Positions 56,792 through 64,000 of a stretch of 64,000 nt of DNA are shown here, piece after piece. A model generated the notes under the pieces. The model was given only the letters and a program-made list of their open reading frames with translations. It did not search any database and was not told where the DNA came from. This DNA is from JAHEEM01 sp036396795 (GTDB taxonomy: Bacteria > Pseudomonadota > Gammaproteobacteria > Steroidobacterales > Rariloculaceae): contig DASWKF010000084.1 in NCBI GenBank assembly GCA_036396795.1, positions 1-64,000 on the forward strand, read 5' to 3'. How positions within the stretch are numbered: position 1 is the first letter of the stretch; each line of letters begins with the position of its first letter. The position numbers and the translations under genes are program-made.

Positions 56792-58159
56792 GTGCGCCGT
56801 ATCGCTCTGATTGCCGGCCCGACGCTCGCCTTCGTGCTTGGCTTGGGCCTGGACGCCCTCGGCCAGCCCGCCGGCATCTGCTGGACCGCCGCGGTGACGT
56901 TGCTGTGCGCGATCTGGTGGATCTCCGAAGCGATACCGATCCCGGTGACCGGCCTCATTCCTCTCGCGGTGTTCCCTCTCGTCGGCGTGCTGACCCCGAA
57001 CGAGGTCGGTCAGGCCTACGGAAGCCCGCTGATACTGCTGTATCTGGGTGGCTTCATGCTGTCGATGGCGATGGAGAAGAGCGGCGCGCATCGGCGCTTG
57101 GCCTTGGGCATGGTGAACCTCTTCGGCGGCGGAGGGCGCGCGGTGGTCTTCGGCTTCATGGTTGCCGCCGCGAGTCTGAGCATGTGGATCTCGAACACGG
57201 CGACCAGCCTGATGTTGCTGCCGATCGCGCTGGCCGCGCTCGAGAACGCCCAGGATAGACGCTTGAAGACTGCGCTGCTGCTGGGCGTGGCTTATGGCTG
57301 CAACGTCGGCGGGATCGGCACGCCGGTCGGCACGCCGCCGAATCTGATTTTCATGCAGGTCTACGAGGACACCACGGGCATCGCATTGAGTTTCCTCGAC
57401 TGGATGCGTTGGGGAATTCCGGTGGTAGTGCTATTCGTCCCTTTGATCGGTTTCTGGCTGACGCGCAATCTCGGCGAGAGCGAGCGTCTGGAGCTGCCCG
57501 AGGTGGGAGCCTGGCGGCCCGAGGAACGCCGCACGCTGATCATATTCGCGCTCACCGCCGTCGCCTGGATCACGCGCGGCGATCCTTTCGGCGGCTGGAG
57601 CGCGTGGCTGAATCTGCCTCAGGCGAACGACGCGAGCGTCGCGCTGCTGGCGGTGGCCGCCTTGTTTTTGACGCCGAACGGCAAGGGCGACAAGCTGCTG
57701 GATTGGGGCACCGCCGTGCGCATACCCTGGGGCATCCTGATACTCTTTTCCGGGGGTATTTGCATCGCGAGCGCGTTCGTGAGCTCCGGGATCAGTCAGA
57801 TCATCGGTGAGGCCCTTGCGGCCTTGAGCGGATTTCCCAGCTTGCTGCTCCTGGTCGGGATCTGCCTGGCGGTGACGTTCTTGACCGAGATCACGAGCAA
57901 CACGGCGACCACGGCCCTGCTGATGCCGGTGCTGGCAGCGGCCGCTGTCGGCGCCGGCGTAGACCCGAGACTTTTGATGATACCGGCGGCGATGAGCGCC
58001 AGCTGCGCATTCATGCTGCCCGTCGCCACGGGTCCCAACGCGGTGATTTTCGCGTCCGGGCACGTCTCCATCAAGTCGATGTTCACCGAGGGGCTGGCGC
58101 TGAACTTCATCGGCGCCGCGGTGATCACGGCCGTCTGCTTCGTGGCGTTAGCGAGTTGA
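56792..58159 (+). CDS. DASS/SLC13 family anion transporter
   Basis: A membrane protein of about 455 residues with around eleven helices. Both signature loops of the divalent anion:sodium symporter family are present: SNTATSLMLLPI in the first half and SNTATTALLMPV in the second, with GIGTPVGTPPNLIF between. Likely sodium-coupled uptake of di- or tricarboxylates or sulfate. The start is uncertain: a GTG at 56792 gives a family-like N-terminus, while the upstream ATG at 56660 would leave almost no leader after the operator. Divergent from the TetR gene. Confidence 0.85.
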   Translation: MRRIALIAGPTLAFVLGLGLDALGQPAGICWTAAVTLLCAIWWISEAIPIPVTGLIPLAVFPLVGVLTPNEVGQAYGSPLILLYLGGFMLSMAMEKSGAHRRLALGMVNLFGGGGRAVVFGFMVAAASLSMWISNTATSLMLLPIALAALENAQDRRLKTALLLGVAYGCNVGGIGTPVGTPPNLIFMQVYEDTTGIALSFLDWMRWGIPVVVLFVPLIGFWLTRNLGESERLELPEVGAWRPEERRTLIIFALTAVAWITRGDPFGGWSAWLNLPQANDASVALLAVAALFLTPNGKGDKLLDWGTAVRIPWGILILFSGGICIASAFVSSGISQIIGEALAALSGFPSLLLLVGICLAVTFLTEITSNTATTALLMPVLAAAAVGAGVDPRLLMIPAAMSASCAFMLPVATGPNAVIFASGHVSIKSMFTEGLALNFIGAAVITAVCFVALAS

Positions 58160-58182
58160 GCGATTTCTCCGCGTTGAGATCG

Positions 58183-60423
58183 ATGCCGCTTCGGTTGCTC
58201 CGTCGCGCGCGCGACCTCGGCGTCTGTTGCACCTGCCTCGTCGCGGGTTTTGCGGCTGGCCAGGAGCGCGCTCCCGCCGGGGAGCCCGAGACCGCGCGGC
58301 CGACCGTCGGGCTGGTGCTTTCCGGCGGCGGCGCGCGGGGCGGCGTTCACGTCGGCGTGCTCAAGGCGCTCGAGGAGCTTCGCGTGCCGATCGATTACAT
58401 TGCCGGAACGAGCATCGGCGCCGTGATCGGTGGCTTCTACGCTTCCGGCATGCCGGCCGCTCGCATCGAGCAGGTCATCAAGGGGATCGACTGGGAAGGA
58501 GCGTTCCTCGAGGACACGCCTCGGGCGTTCAAGTCCTATCGGCGCAAGCGCGATGATGACCTGTTTCTCGTCGAGCAGCGGACGGGGCTCAACAACCGCG
58601 AGTTTCAGTTGCCGCTTGGTATCGTCCAGGGGCAGGTCATCGATCTGATCGTCGCCGAGAGCACGCTCCCGGCGACGACAATCAGCGACTTCGACGAGCT
58701 GCCGATACCCTTCCGAGCCGTCGCCGCAGACATCGCGACGGGCGAGGCGGTCGTCCTCGCGCAGGGCAGCTTCAGCGCCGCGCTGCGGGCCAGCATGTCG
58801 GTGCCCGCGGTCATCGCGCCGATCGAGATCGACGGCCGGCTGCTCGTCGATGGCGGCGTCGCCATGAATCTGCCGATCGAGGTGGCCCGTGATATGGGAG
58901 CCGACATCATCATCGCGGTCGACGTCAGCGCTCCGCTGTTGCCGCGTGAGGAGCTCGACTCGGTGCTCGACGTCACCGCCCAGCTGACGACGCTGCTGAC
59001 GAGCTACGGCGTCAGAGAGCAGCGCGAGAAACTCCGCGATCGAGACATCCTGCTGGTCGCCGAGCTCGATAGGGAGTTCGGCTCGACGACCTTCGCGAGC
59101 ATGGCTGAGACCATTCCGTTCGGGTATGCGCTGGCGATGGAGAACGCTGAAAGGCTGGAGTTGCTGGCTCTCGGTCCGGTCGCCTATGGCGACGAGCGCA
59201 ACGATCGCCTGAGCGCGATGTCGACCGAGCTTCCAACGGTCGATTTCGTGCGCGTCAGAAACAACTCCACTCTCGCAGACAGCGTCGTCGAACGCTACCT
59301 CGAAGACATCGAGATCGGAGCGCCTCTGGATATCGACAGCGTCGAGGAGGCGATCAACAGAGTCTACGGCTTGGGCCTGTATCAGAACGTCCGCTATTCG
59401 GTCGTCGAAGACTCGGGGAGGTCCGGCCTCGAGTTTCAGCTCGACGAGCGCGCCTGGGGGCCGGGATATGCGCAGCTCGGACTTCAATTCAACGCCTCCG
59501 AAGGGCAGGACGTGCTGTTCGGTGTCGCCACGAGCTATCTACGCACGGCGTTGAACGAGAAGAATGGCGAGTGGCGGGCAACGGCGATTCTCGGCGACGA
59601 GCCGGCATTGCACGTGAACCTTCATCAGCCATTCGGCAGAGCCGGCAGGTTCTTCGTGGCGCCGTCCGTGAATCTCGATTCCAAGCTGTTCAATGTGTTT
59701 CAGAACGGTGTTCGCACTGCCGAGGCGCGCGTCACGACCGCGGCGGCGGAAATCGCCTTGGGTCGTGAGCTCGGCACTTGGGGCGAGGCCCGCTTCGGCA
59801 TCCGTCGCATTTCGGGAAAGTTCGACCTTGAGGTCGGCGACCTTGGAGGGATTTCCGAGGGCAGCTTCAGCGACGGCCAGTATTTCGCAAGAGTCTCGGC
59901 GGATACCCTGGATAGCGTCGCGTTTCCGCGCGACGGCATGTTCGCGACGCTCGAGTGGCGAAGCTCCAACGTCGGCGGCTTGCATGCGGACATCGATTTC
60001 GACCAGCTCAGCCTGGATGCCGGATTCGCCCGTTCGTGGGGCCTCTATACGATGTTTTCCACGCTGCGCTACGACACCACGCTCAATGGCGAAGCCCCGA
60101 TCACGAGTCATTACAGGCTCGGCGGCCTGTTCGATCTGTCGGGGCTCGGCCCGCAAGCGCTCTCCGGCCAGCACGCCGCGCGGATAGGCACGAGCTTCTT
60201 CAGACGTCTCAACGATCTGGCCTTGGCGCCCGCGTTCGCCGGCGTGTCTCTCGAGTATGGCAACGTTTGGGACAGTCGCAGCGCCATCAGCCTCGATGAC
60301 GGGCTGTTCGGCGGTTCGGTATGGGTCGGCGTCGATACGCCCGTGGGGCCCGTCTATGTTGCCTACGGCAAGGCCGAGGAGGGTGACGGCGCCTACTACA
60401 TCGTTTTGGGGCGCATATTCTAG
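58183..60423 (+). CDS. Patatin-like phospholipase with C-terminal outer-membrane barrel (type Vd autotransporter, PlpD-like)
   Basis: A protein of about 746 residues. After a signal peptide (ending AGFAAGQE) comes a patatin domain with the oxyanion loop LSGGGARGG, nucleophile GTSIG, and catalytic Asp in DGGVAMN. A POTRA-like domain follows (about 360-430, NRVYGLGLYQNVRYSV), then a 16-strand BamA-like barrel ending in LGRIF with a terminal Phe. This is the PlpD layout, in which the lipase is exposed at the surface. ATG at 58183 fits the signal peptide; a TTG at 58156 overlaps the previous stop. Confidence 0.88.
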   Translation: MPLRLLRRARDLGVCCTCLVAGFAAGQERAPAGEPETARPTVGLVLSGGGARGGVHVGVLKALEELRVPIDYIAGTSIGAVIGGFYASGMPAARIEQVIKGIDWEGAFLEDTPRAFKSYRRKRDDDLFLVEQRTGLNNREFQLPLGIVQGQVIDLIVAESTLPATTISDFDELPIPFRAVAADIATGEAVVLAQGSFSAALRASMSVPAVIAPIEIDGRLLVDGGVAMNLPIEVARDMGADIIIAVDVSAPLLPREELDSVLDVTAQLTTLLTSYGVREQREKLRDRDILLVAELDREFGSTTFASMAETIPFGYALAMENAERLELLALGPVAYGDERNDRLSAMSTELPTVDFVRVRNNSTLADSVVERYLEDIEIGAPLDIDSVEEAINRVYGLGLYQNVRYSVVEDSGRSGLEFQLDERAWGPGYAQLGLQFNASEGQDVLFGVATSYLRTALNEKNGEWRATAILGDEPALHVNLHQPFGRAGRFFVAPSVNLDSKLFNVFQNGVRTAEARVTTAAAEIALGRELGTWGEARFGIRRISGKFDLEVGDLGGISEGSFSDGQYFARVSADTLDSVAFPRDGMFATLEWRSSNVGGLHADIDFDQLSLDAGFARSWGLYTMFSTLRYDTTLNGEAPITSHYRLGGLFDLSGLGPQALSGQHAARIGTSFFRRLNDLALAPAFAGVSLEYGNVWDSRSAISLDDGLFGGSVWVGVDTPVGPVYVAYGKAEEGDGAYYIVLGRIF

Positions 60424-60581
60424 AACTTCGGCCCTTGGCGCCGGGAGAAGAAGTCGTATACGAAGACGAAAATCCCGACCGCCGCGATCAGCGTGCCCAG
60501 GCTGAATTCCGAGCCCAGACGATAGGTTTCCAGGATCAAGCCGACGACTATCGCGGCAAGGCTGAGGTTCCGTAGAGTCAC
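60420..60581 (-). CDS. Small two-helix membrane protein
   Basis: A 53-residue protein starting at GTG 60581 behind CAGGAG, with two hydrophobic segments (LSLAAIVVGLILE and LGTLIAAVGIFVFVYDFF) and a basic tail. The tail overlaps the end of the patatin gene by four bases, convergently. The strong ribosome-binding site supports a real gene. No family recognised. Confidence 0.6.
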   Translation of the reverse strand: MTLRNLSLAAIVVGLILETYRLGSEFSLGTLIAAVGIFVFVYDFFSRRQGPKF

Positions 60582-60748
60582 TTTGCGCTCCTGCGGCCGG
60601 GGCCGGTGGTCGGGCTTCCAGCAACACGTCGCCCGGCAAGCCACGCGGTTCCGGGGCGCGCAAGACACGATACTGTGACGGCTCTCTGCGCACTGGAAGC
60701 CGGTATCCGCTATGGTACGCCGCTGCTGAGTGAACATAAATCCGGAAT

Positions 60749-61801
60749 ATGATCATCGAGCATAGATCGCGAGCAGCGGCTCTGGCCGGGCTGCTGGTTC
60801 TTGCGGCGACGTCGAGCAACGCCGAGGTCCGAAGCTTTGATAACCCGCAGCATCAGGGCTACCGGCTGGACTACTGTCAGTCCTTCGGCCAGGTTTGCGG
60901 CGAGCGCGTCGCGACTCGTTGGTGCCACGGGCAGGGCTACGAGTACGCCAGCGATTGGGCCATCGATCGCGACATCGGCAAACTAATTTCGACCATTCGT
61001 CTCGACGACGAGCGGATTTGCCAGGAGTTCCAGTGCGACGGATTCGCCTCGATCACCTGCGGGCGCGAGGGGCGAACCATTCGACTGCCGAACCTCGGAG
61101 CGGCAACGCGCGCGACGGTGTTCACGCCGGATCTTCGCGGCACCGCCCCGGCGATCATGCCGGTGGAAGTGCAATTGCTCGTGCCCGGATGCTTCCAAAC
61201 CGAGCCGGGCATCTTGCTCTGCGGAACCATTCACGAGTATCAGCATTGCCGGACGTTGTTCGCCGCCGGCAAGCTGCTCGGTTGTCGGGCGGGCGTGGCG
61301 TTCGACGGCGCTTTCGCAAACCCGGTTGCCGCGCAGCCCGAGGCTTACGCGTTGACTTTGCGCTCGAGTGCGTCCGCCGCCGTCGAACGCGGGCGCCGCG
61401 GTGAGGGCCGCCTCAGAGGCGAAGCCGAATACTCCGTGAGCTTCTCAATGCCTGAGAGCGGCGGCGTTTCCGAGACCTGTCTGCAGCGGGATCGCTACGT
61501 CTACTACCCGACCGGGCCCGCGGGCGGCTCCTCGGAGATAGGTGAAACTGCGGCGTGCGACGAACCGATCGCCGGAAGCTTCGAGCCGCACGAAGACGAC
61601 TTGCTCGCCGCTCATGATCTGTGTGAGGCGCGTCAAGCTTGGGGCACGGAGATCGAAGGCGCCATCGAGCTCATGGCCGCGGGCCTGTTTTATCTCGAGG
61701 CAAAGACCGCGTCGGCGAGCGGAGCGGCGTCGAGCGCGGCGCGTATCGTCGCGCCCTACGTCACGATCCGAGCGCCGTTGTCCATCGACTGCCGGGACTA
61801 G
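60749..61801 (+). CDS. Cysteine-rich secreted protein of unknown function
   Basis: A 350-residue exported protein, signal peptide ending SSNA. The N-terminal 80 residues form a cysteine-rich module (LDYCQSFGQVCGERVATRWCHGQGY then ICQEFQCDGFASITC), a pattern I have seen as a recurring domain in secreted bacterial proteins but cannot name. The remainder is beta-rich, with more cysteines (CFQTEPGILLCGT, HCRTLF, CRAG). Disulfide-stabilised periplasmic or surface protein. Transcribed alone. Confidence 0.7.
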   Translation: MIIEHRSRAAALAGLLVLAATSSNAEVRSFDNPQHQGYRLDYCQSFGQVCGERVATRWCHGQGYEYASDWAIDRDIGKLISTIRLDDERICQEFQCDGFASITCGREGRTIRLPNLGAATRATVFTPDLRGTAPAIMPVEVQLLVPGCFQTEPGILLCGTIHEYQHCRTLFAAGKLLGCRAGVAFDGAFANPVAAQPEAYALTLRSSASAAVERGRRGEGRLRGEAEYSVSFSMPESGGVSETCLQRDRYVYYPTGPAGGSSEIGETAACDEPIAGSFEPHEDDLLAAHDLCEARQAWGTEIEGAIELMAAGLFYLEAKTASASGAASSAARIVAPYVTIRAPLSIDCRD

Positions 61802-61854
61802 AAGTTTTCTCGAGACTCCGCGCGGCGCGAAGCCGGTTCGCGGGATGATATACA

Positions 61855-62796
61855 ATGAGCGGATCCGCTTCGTCCGGGGCCGGGTTGCTCAAAGCCAAGC
61901 TGTACATCATGGCCGGCGCGCTGCTGTTTTCCACAGGCGGCGCGGCTATCAAGCTGTCGACTTTGTCGGGGTGGCAGCTGTCGTGCTTTCGGAGTCTCGC
62001 CGCCGGCATCGCGCTATTGCTTCTGTCGCCGGCGGCCCGCGGCAACTGGACCTGGAGATCCTTGCTCGTCGCCGTGCCCTACGCGACGACGTTCACCCTG
62101 TTCACGCTCGCGAACAAGCTGACGACGGCGGCGAACGCGATCTTCCTTCAGGACACGGCACCGTTCTACATTCTTCTCTTGAGCCCGTTGCTGTTGGGTG
62201 AGCGAATTCGTCGGGTCGATATAGGTTTCATGGCGGCGCTGGTCATCGGCCTCGGCCTGATATTCGCTTCAAGTCGCGAGCCTACGGTAAATGCAGCCAA
62301 CCCGGAGCTCGGCAACGTTCTGGCGGCGTGCGCGGGATTGAGCTGGGCACTGACGGTGCTGGGGCTGCGTTGGCTCGCCGTGCGTGCGGGCAGTCATGCC
62401 GAAAGTCCGCTGAGCGCGGTCGTCATGGGCTGTTTCCTTGCCTTCGCGATCGGCGGCTGGTTCGGGTTGCCGGTCGAGAGCTCGAGCATTCAGGACTGGC
62501 TCATCGTCGTTTACCTCGGAATATTCCAGATTGCGCTTGCGTATCTGTTCATTACCGCCGGTGTGCGGCATGTGCCGGCGTTCGAGGCTTCGTTACTGTT
62601 GCTCGTCGAGCCGGTGTTCTCGCCGGTGTGGGTATGGTTGCTGCTCGAGGAGCTTCCCGGTGCCTTGGCGTTGACGGGTGGCGCCTTGGTCATCGTCGCG
62701 ACAGCAATCTACGCCGGCCTGCAAGGCCGGGATTCCGCCGAGCTGGCGGCGAAAAACGGCGCGAGACCGCCGGTGCTCGACGTCGAAAGCCGGTAG
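61855..62796 (+). CDS. EamA/DMT-family transporter
   Basis: A 313-residue membrane protein with ten helices in two EamA repeats. Conserved features include GALLFSTGGAAIKL, an AIFLQDTAPFYILLLSPLLLGERI block, and the second-repeat AFEASLLLLVEPVFSPVWVWLLLEE. Likely exports a metabolite such as an amino acid or nucleoside. It precedes the trans-sulfuration gene by 73 bases. Confidence 0.88.
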   Translation: MSGSASSGAGLLKAKLYIMAGALLFSTGGAAIKLSTLSGWQLSCFRSLAAGIALLLLSPAARGNWTWRSLLVAVPYATTFTLFTLANKLTTAANAIFLQDTAPFYILLLSPLLLGERIRRVDIGFMAALVIGLGLIFASSREPTVNAANPELGNVLAACAGLSWALTVLGLRWLAVRAGSHAESPLSAVVMGCFLAFAIGGWFGLPVESSSIQDWLIVVYLGIFQIALAYLFITAGVRHVPAFEASLLLLVEPVFSPVWVWLLLEELPGALALTGGALVIVATAIYAGLQGRDSAELAAKNGARPPVLDVESR

Positions 62797-62869
62797 ACGG
62801 GCCGCGACCGCATGCCGCCTCCAGGTCTTTCCGGTATTATCCCCGCCCTGAACGGGCCGGAGAGAGCCG

Positions 62870-64000
62870 ATGGGCTTCACCACCAAGCAAATTCATGCGG
62901 GCGTTACCCCAGATCCGCTGACGGGGTCGATACTCACGCCTGTCTATCAGACGACGACCTACGTCCAGGATTCGGTCGACGAATACCTCGCCAAGGGCTA
63001 TTCCTACTCGCGTAGCGCGAACCCGACGGTACATGCGCTCGAGCTCAAGCTCGCGGTGCTGGAAAACGGCGACGCGTGCACTTGCTACTCGACGGGCATG
63101 GCGGCAATTCAAGCGGTGGTGCAGGCGGCTTTGAACGCGGGGGATCACGCCATCGTGTCCGACGTCGCATACGGCGGGACCTATCGCCTGTGCACCAAGA
63201 TCTACGAGCGCTTCGGGGTCGAGTTCACGTTCGCGGACACCTCCGATCCGCGCGCAGTGAAGGCCGCCTTGCGGGACGAAACCCGCCTGATCTTGACCGA
63301 GACGCCTGCGAATCCGACGTTGAAGCTGACGGACATTCGAGCGATCTCGGCGATCGCCAGCGATCGTGGAGTACCGCATGCGGTCGACAATACTTTCCTG
63401 ACGCCGTATTTTCAGAGGCCCTTGGAGCTGGGCGCCGACATCGTCGTGCACAGCACGACGAAGTACTTCGACGGGCACAATGCCACGGTGGGCGGCGCTG
63501 TAATCACCAAGGACAAGAGATGGGATGATGCGATTCGCTTCGTGCAGAATGCGACGGGCGTGATCATGTCACCCTGGGTCGCATGGCTGACGTTGCAAGG
63601 GATTAAGACCTTGTCCGTGCGCATGGACCGGCAGTCCGCGAACGCGCTCGCCGTCGCCGAGTTTTTGCAGGAACATCCCAAGGTCGTGCGCGTTGCCTAT
63701 CCCGGCCTCAAGTCGTTTCCTCAGCATGAGCTCGCGGCGGCGCAAGCGAGCGGATTCGGGGCGATGTTGTGGTTCGAGGTCAAAGGAGGCGTGGCAGCCG
63801 GCAAGCGGCTCATGGATGCCGTGCAGCTGTGCTCGCTGGCGGAGAATTTGGGATCGGTCGAGACGCTCATCACGCATCCCGTGACCATGACTCACGCCGA
63901 CGTGGAACCGCAGGAACGGGCGAGAGTCGGGATAACGGACGGCTTGGTCCGGCTCTCCGTGGGCCTGGAAGACGTGCAAGACCTCATAGACGATTTGCAG
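62870..64000 (+). CDS. Trans-sulfuration PLP enzyme (cystathionine gamma-synthase/lyase type), cut by window end
   Basis: 377 codons are visible without a stop, so only the last few residues are missing. MGFTTKQIHAGVTPDPLTG, the SYSRSANPT block, YSTGMAAIQAV, the PLP aspartate in HAVDNTFLTPYF, and the PLP lysine in VVHSTTKYFDGHN are all present, with LGSVETLITHP near the end. This is the MetB/MetC/CGL family. Cystathionine gamma-synthase, lyase and O-acyl-homoserine sulfhydrylase cannot be separated from sequence alone. Methionine supply would fit the metK operon nearby. Confidence 0.92.
   Translation, partial: MGFTTKQIHAGVTPDPLTGSILTPVYQTTTYVQDSVDEYLAKGYSYSRSANPTVHALELKLAVLENGDACTCYSTGMAAIQAVVQAALNAGDHAIVSDVAYGGTYRLCTKIYERFGVEFTFADTSDPRAVKAALRDETRLILTETPANPTLKLTDIRAISAIASDRGVPHAVDNTFLTPYFQRPLELGADIVVHSTTKYFDGHNATVGGAVITKDKRWDDAIRFVQNATGVIMSPWVAWLTLQGIKTLSVRMDRQSANALAVAEFLQEHPKVVRVAYPGLKSFPQHELAAAQASGFGAMLWFEVKGGVAAGKRLMDAVQLCSLAENLGSVETLITHPVTMTHADVEPQERARVGITDGLVRLSVGLEDVQDLIDDLQ

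Overview
The window is GC-rich, densely coded chromosomal DNA from a Gram-negative bacterium. It carries lipopolysaccharide (KDO) genes, outer-membrane beta-barrels, periplasmic c-type cytochromes, a PQQ-dependent dehydrogenase and a SpeA/AguA/AguB putrescine pathway. Together these fit a free-living, aerobically respiring proteobacterium, most likely a gammaproteobacterium of a little-cultured lineage. The rank below class is a guess. No rRNA, complete tRNA, CRISPR array, transposase or prophage gene was seen.

Layout. Positions 1-6800 are an accessory island: a DUF2182/DUF1326 pair, a DUF4143 ATPase, a disabled PIN toxin, an intact hipBA module with its operator, an orphan higA with a small deletion, and a tiny DUF1272 gene. 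The genes are interspersed with three short sequences resembling the 3' end of a tRNA-Arg. Positions 6800-12500 hold a three-gene secreted-protein operon (two related proteins around a DUF6152 protein), an outer-membrane barrel, a secreted metallo-beta-lactamase-fold hydrolase and an alkaline-phosphatase-superfamily enzyme. Positions 12500-17500 are a minus-strand operon encoding a cytochrome c/beta-propeller fusion rich in histidines, a SCO copper chaperone, a CcdA-like thiol-redox membrane protein and a second beta-propeller. Then come an FAD-linked hydroxyacid dehydrogenase, a GST, and an NrtR-type regulator just upstream of nadA-nadB, with a palindrome in front of nadA.

Positions 23600-28500 combine a PQQ dehydrogenase (with the DYD motif associated with lanthanide use) and a divergent cytochrome b operon that converges on a cytochrome c'-like lipoprotein. 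This is plausibly one electron-transfer unit. Positions 28500-34800 hold a catalytically dead HtrA-like protein, a transporter/spermidine-synthase-like fusion, two zinc-peptidase-like proteins and an exported YqgE-like protein. Positions 34886-39855 are a complete arginine-to-putrescine route (speA, aguA, aguB) with an embedded deoxyhypusine-synthase homologue, likely making a further polyamine such as homospermidine. After a DUF1015 gene, rimO, a MaoC hydratase, an M28 peptidase and an EAL protein, positions 46472-51110 form a KDO cluster: waaA, kdsA, a transaldolase fused to KdsD-type CBS domains, and a second waaA.

Positions 51110-64000 hold an S1/P1-nuclease remnant, trxB, a methyl-cycle operon (metK, adenosine kinase, ahcY), a TetR/anion-transporter pair, a patatin-type autotransporter, a small membrane protein, a cysteine-rich secreted protein, an EamA exporter and a trans-sulfuration enzyme cut by the window end.

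The strongest candidate for something undescribed is the transaldolase-CBS fusion at 48685-49722. The CBS pair carries the FTDGDLRR signature of arabinose-5-phosphate isomerase (KdsD), but the isomerase domain has been replaced by a fructose-6-phosphate-aldolase-like domain, directly behind kdsA. That suggests a different way of making arabinose 5-phosphate for KDO. Next in interest are the histidine-rich cytochrome/propeller-SCO operon and the tRNA-tail repeats in the toxin-antitoxin island.
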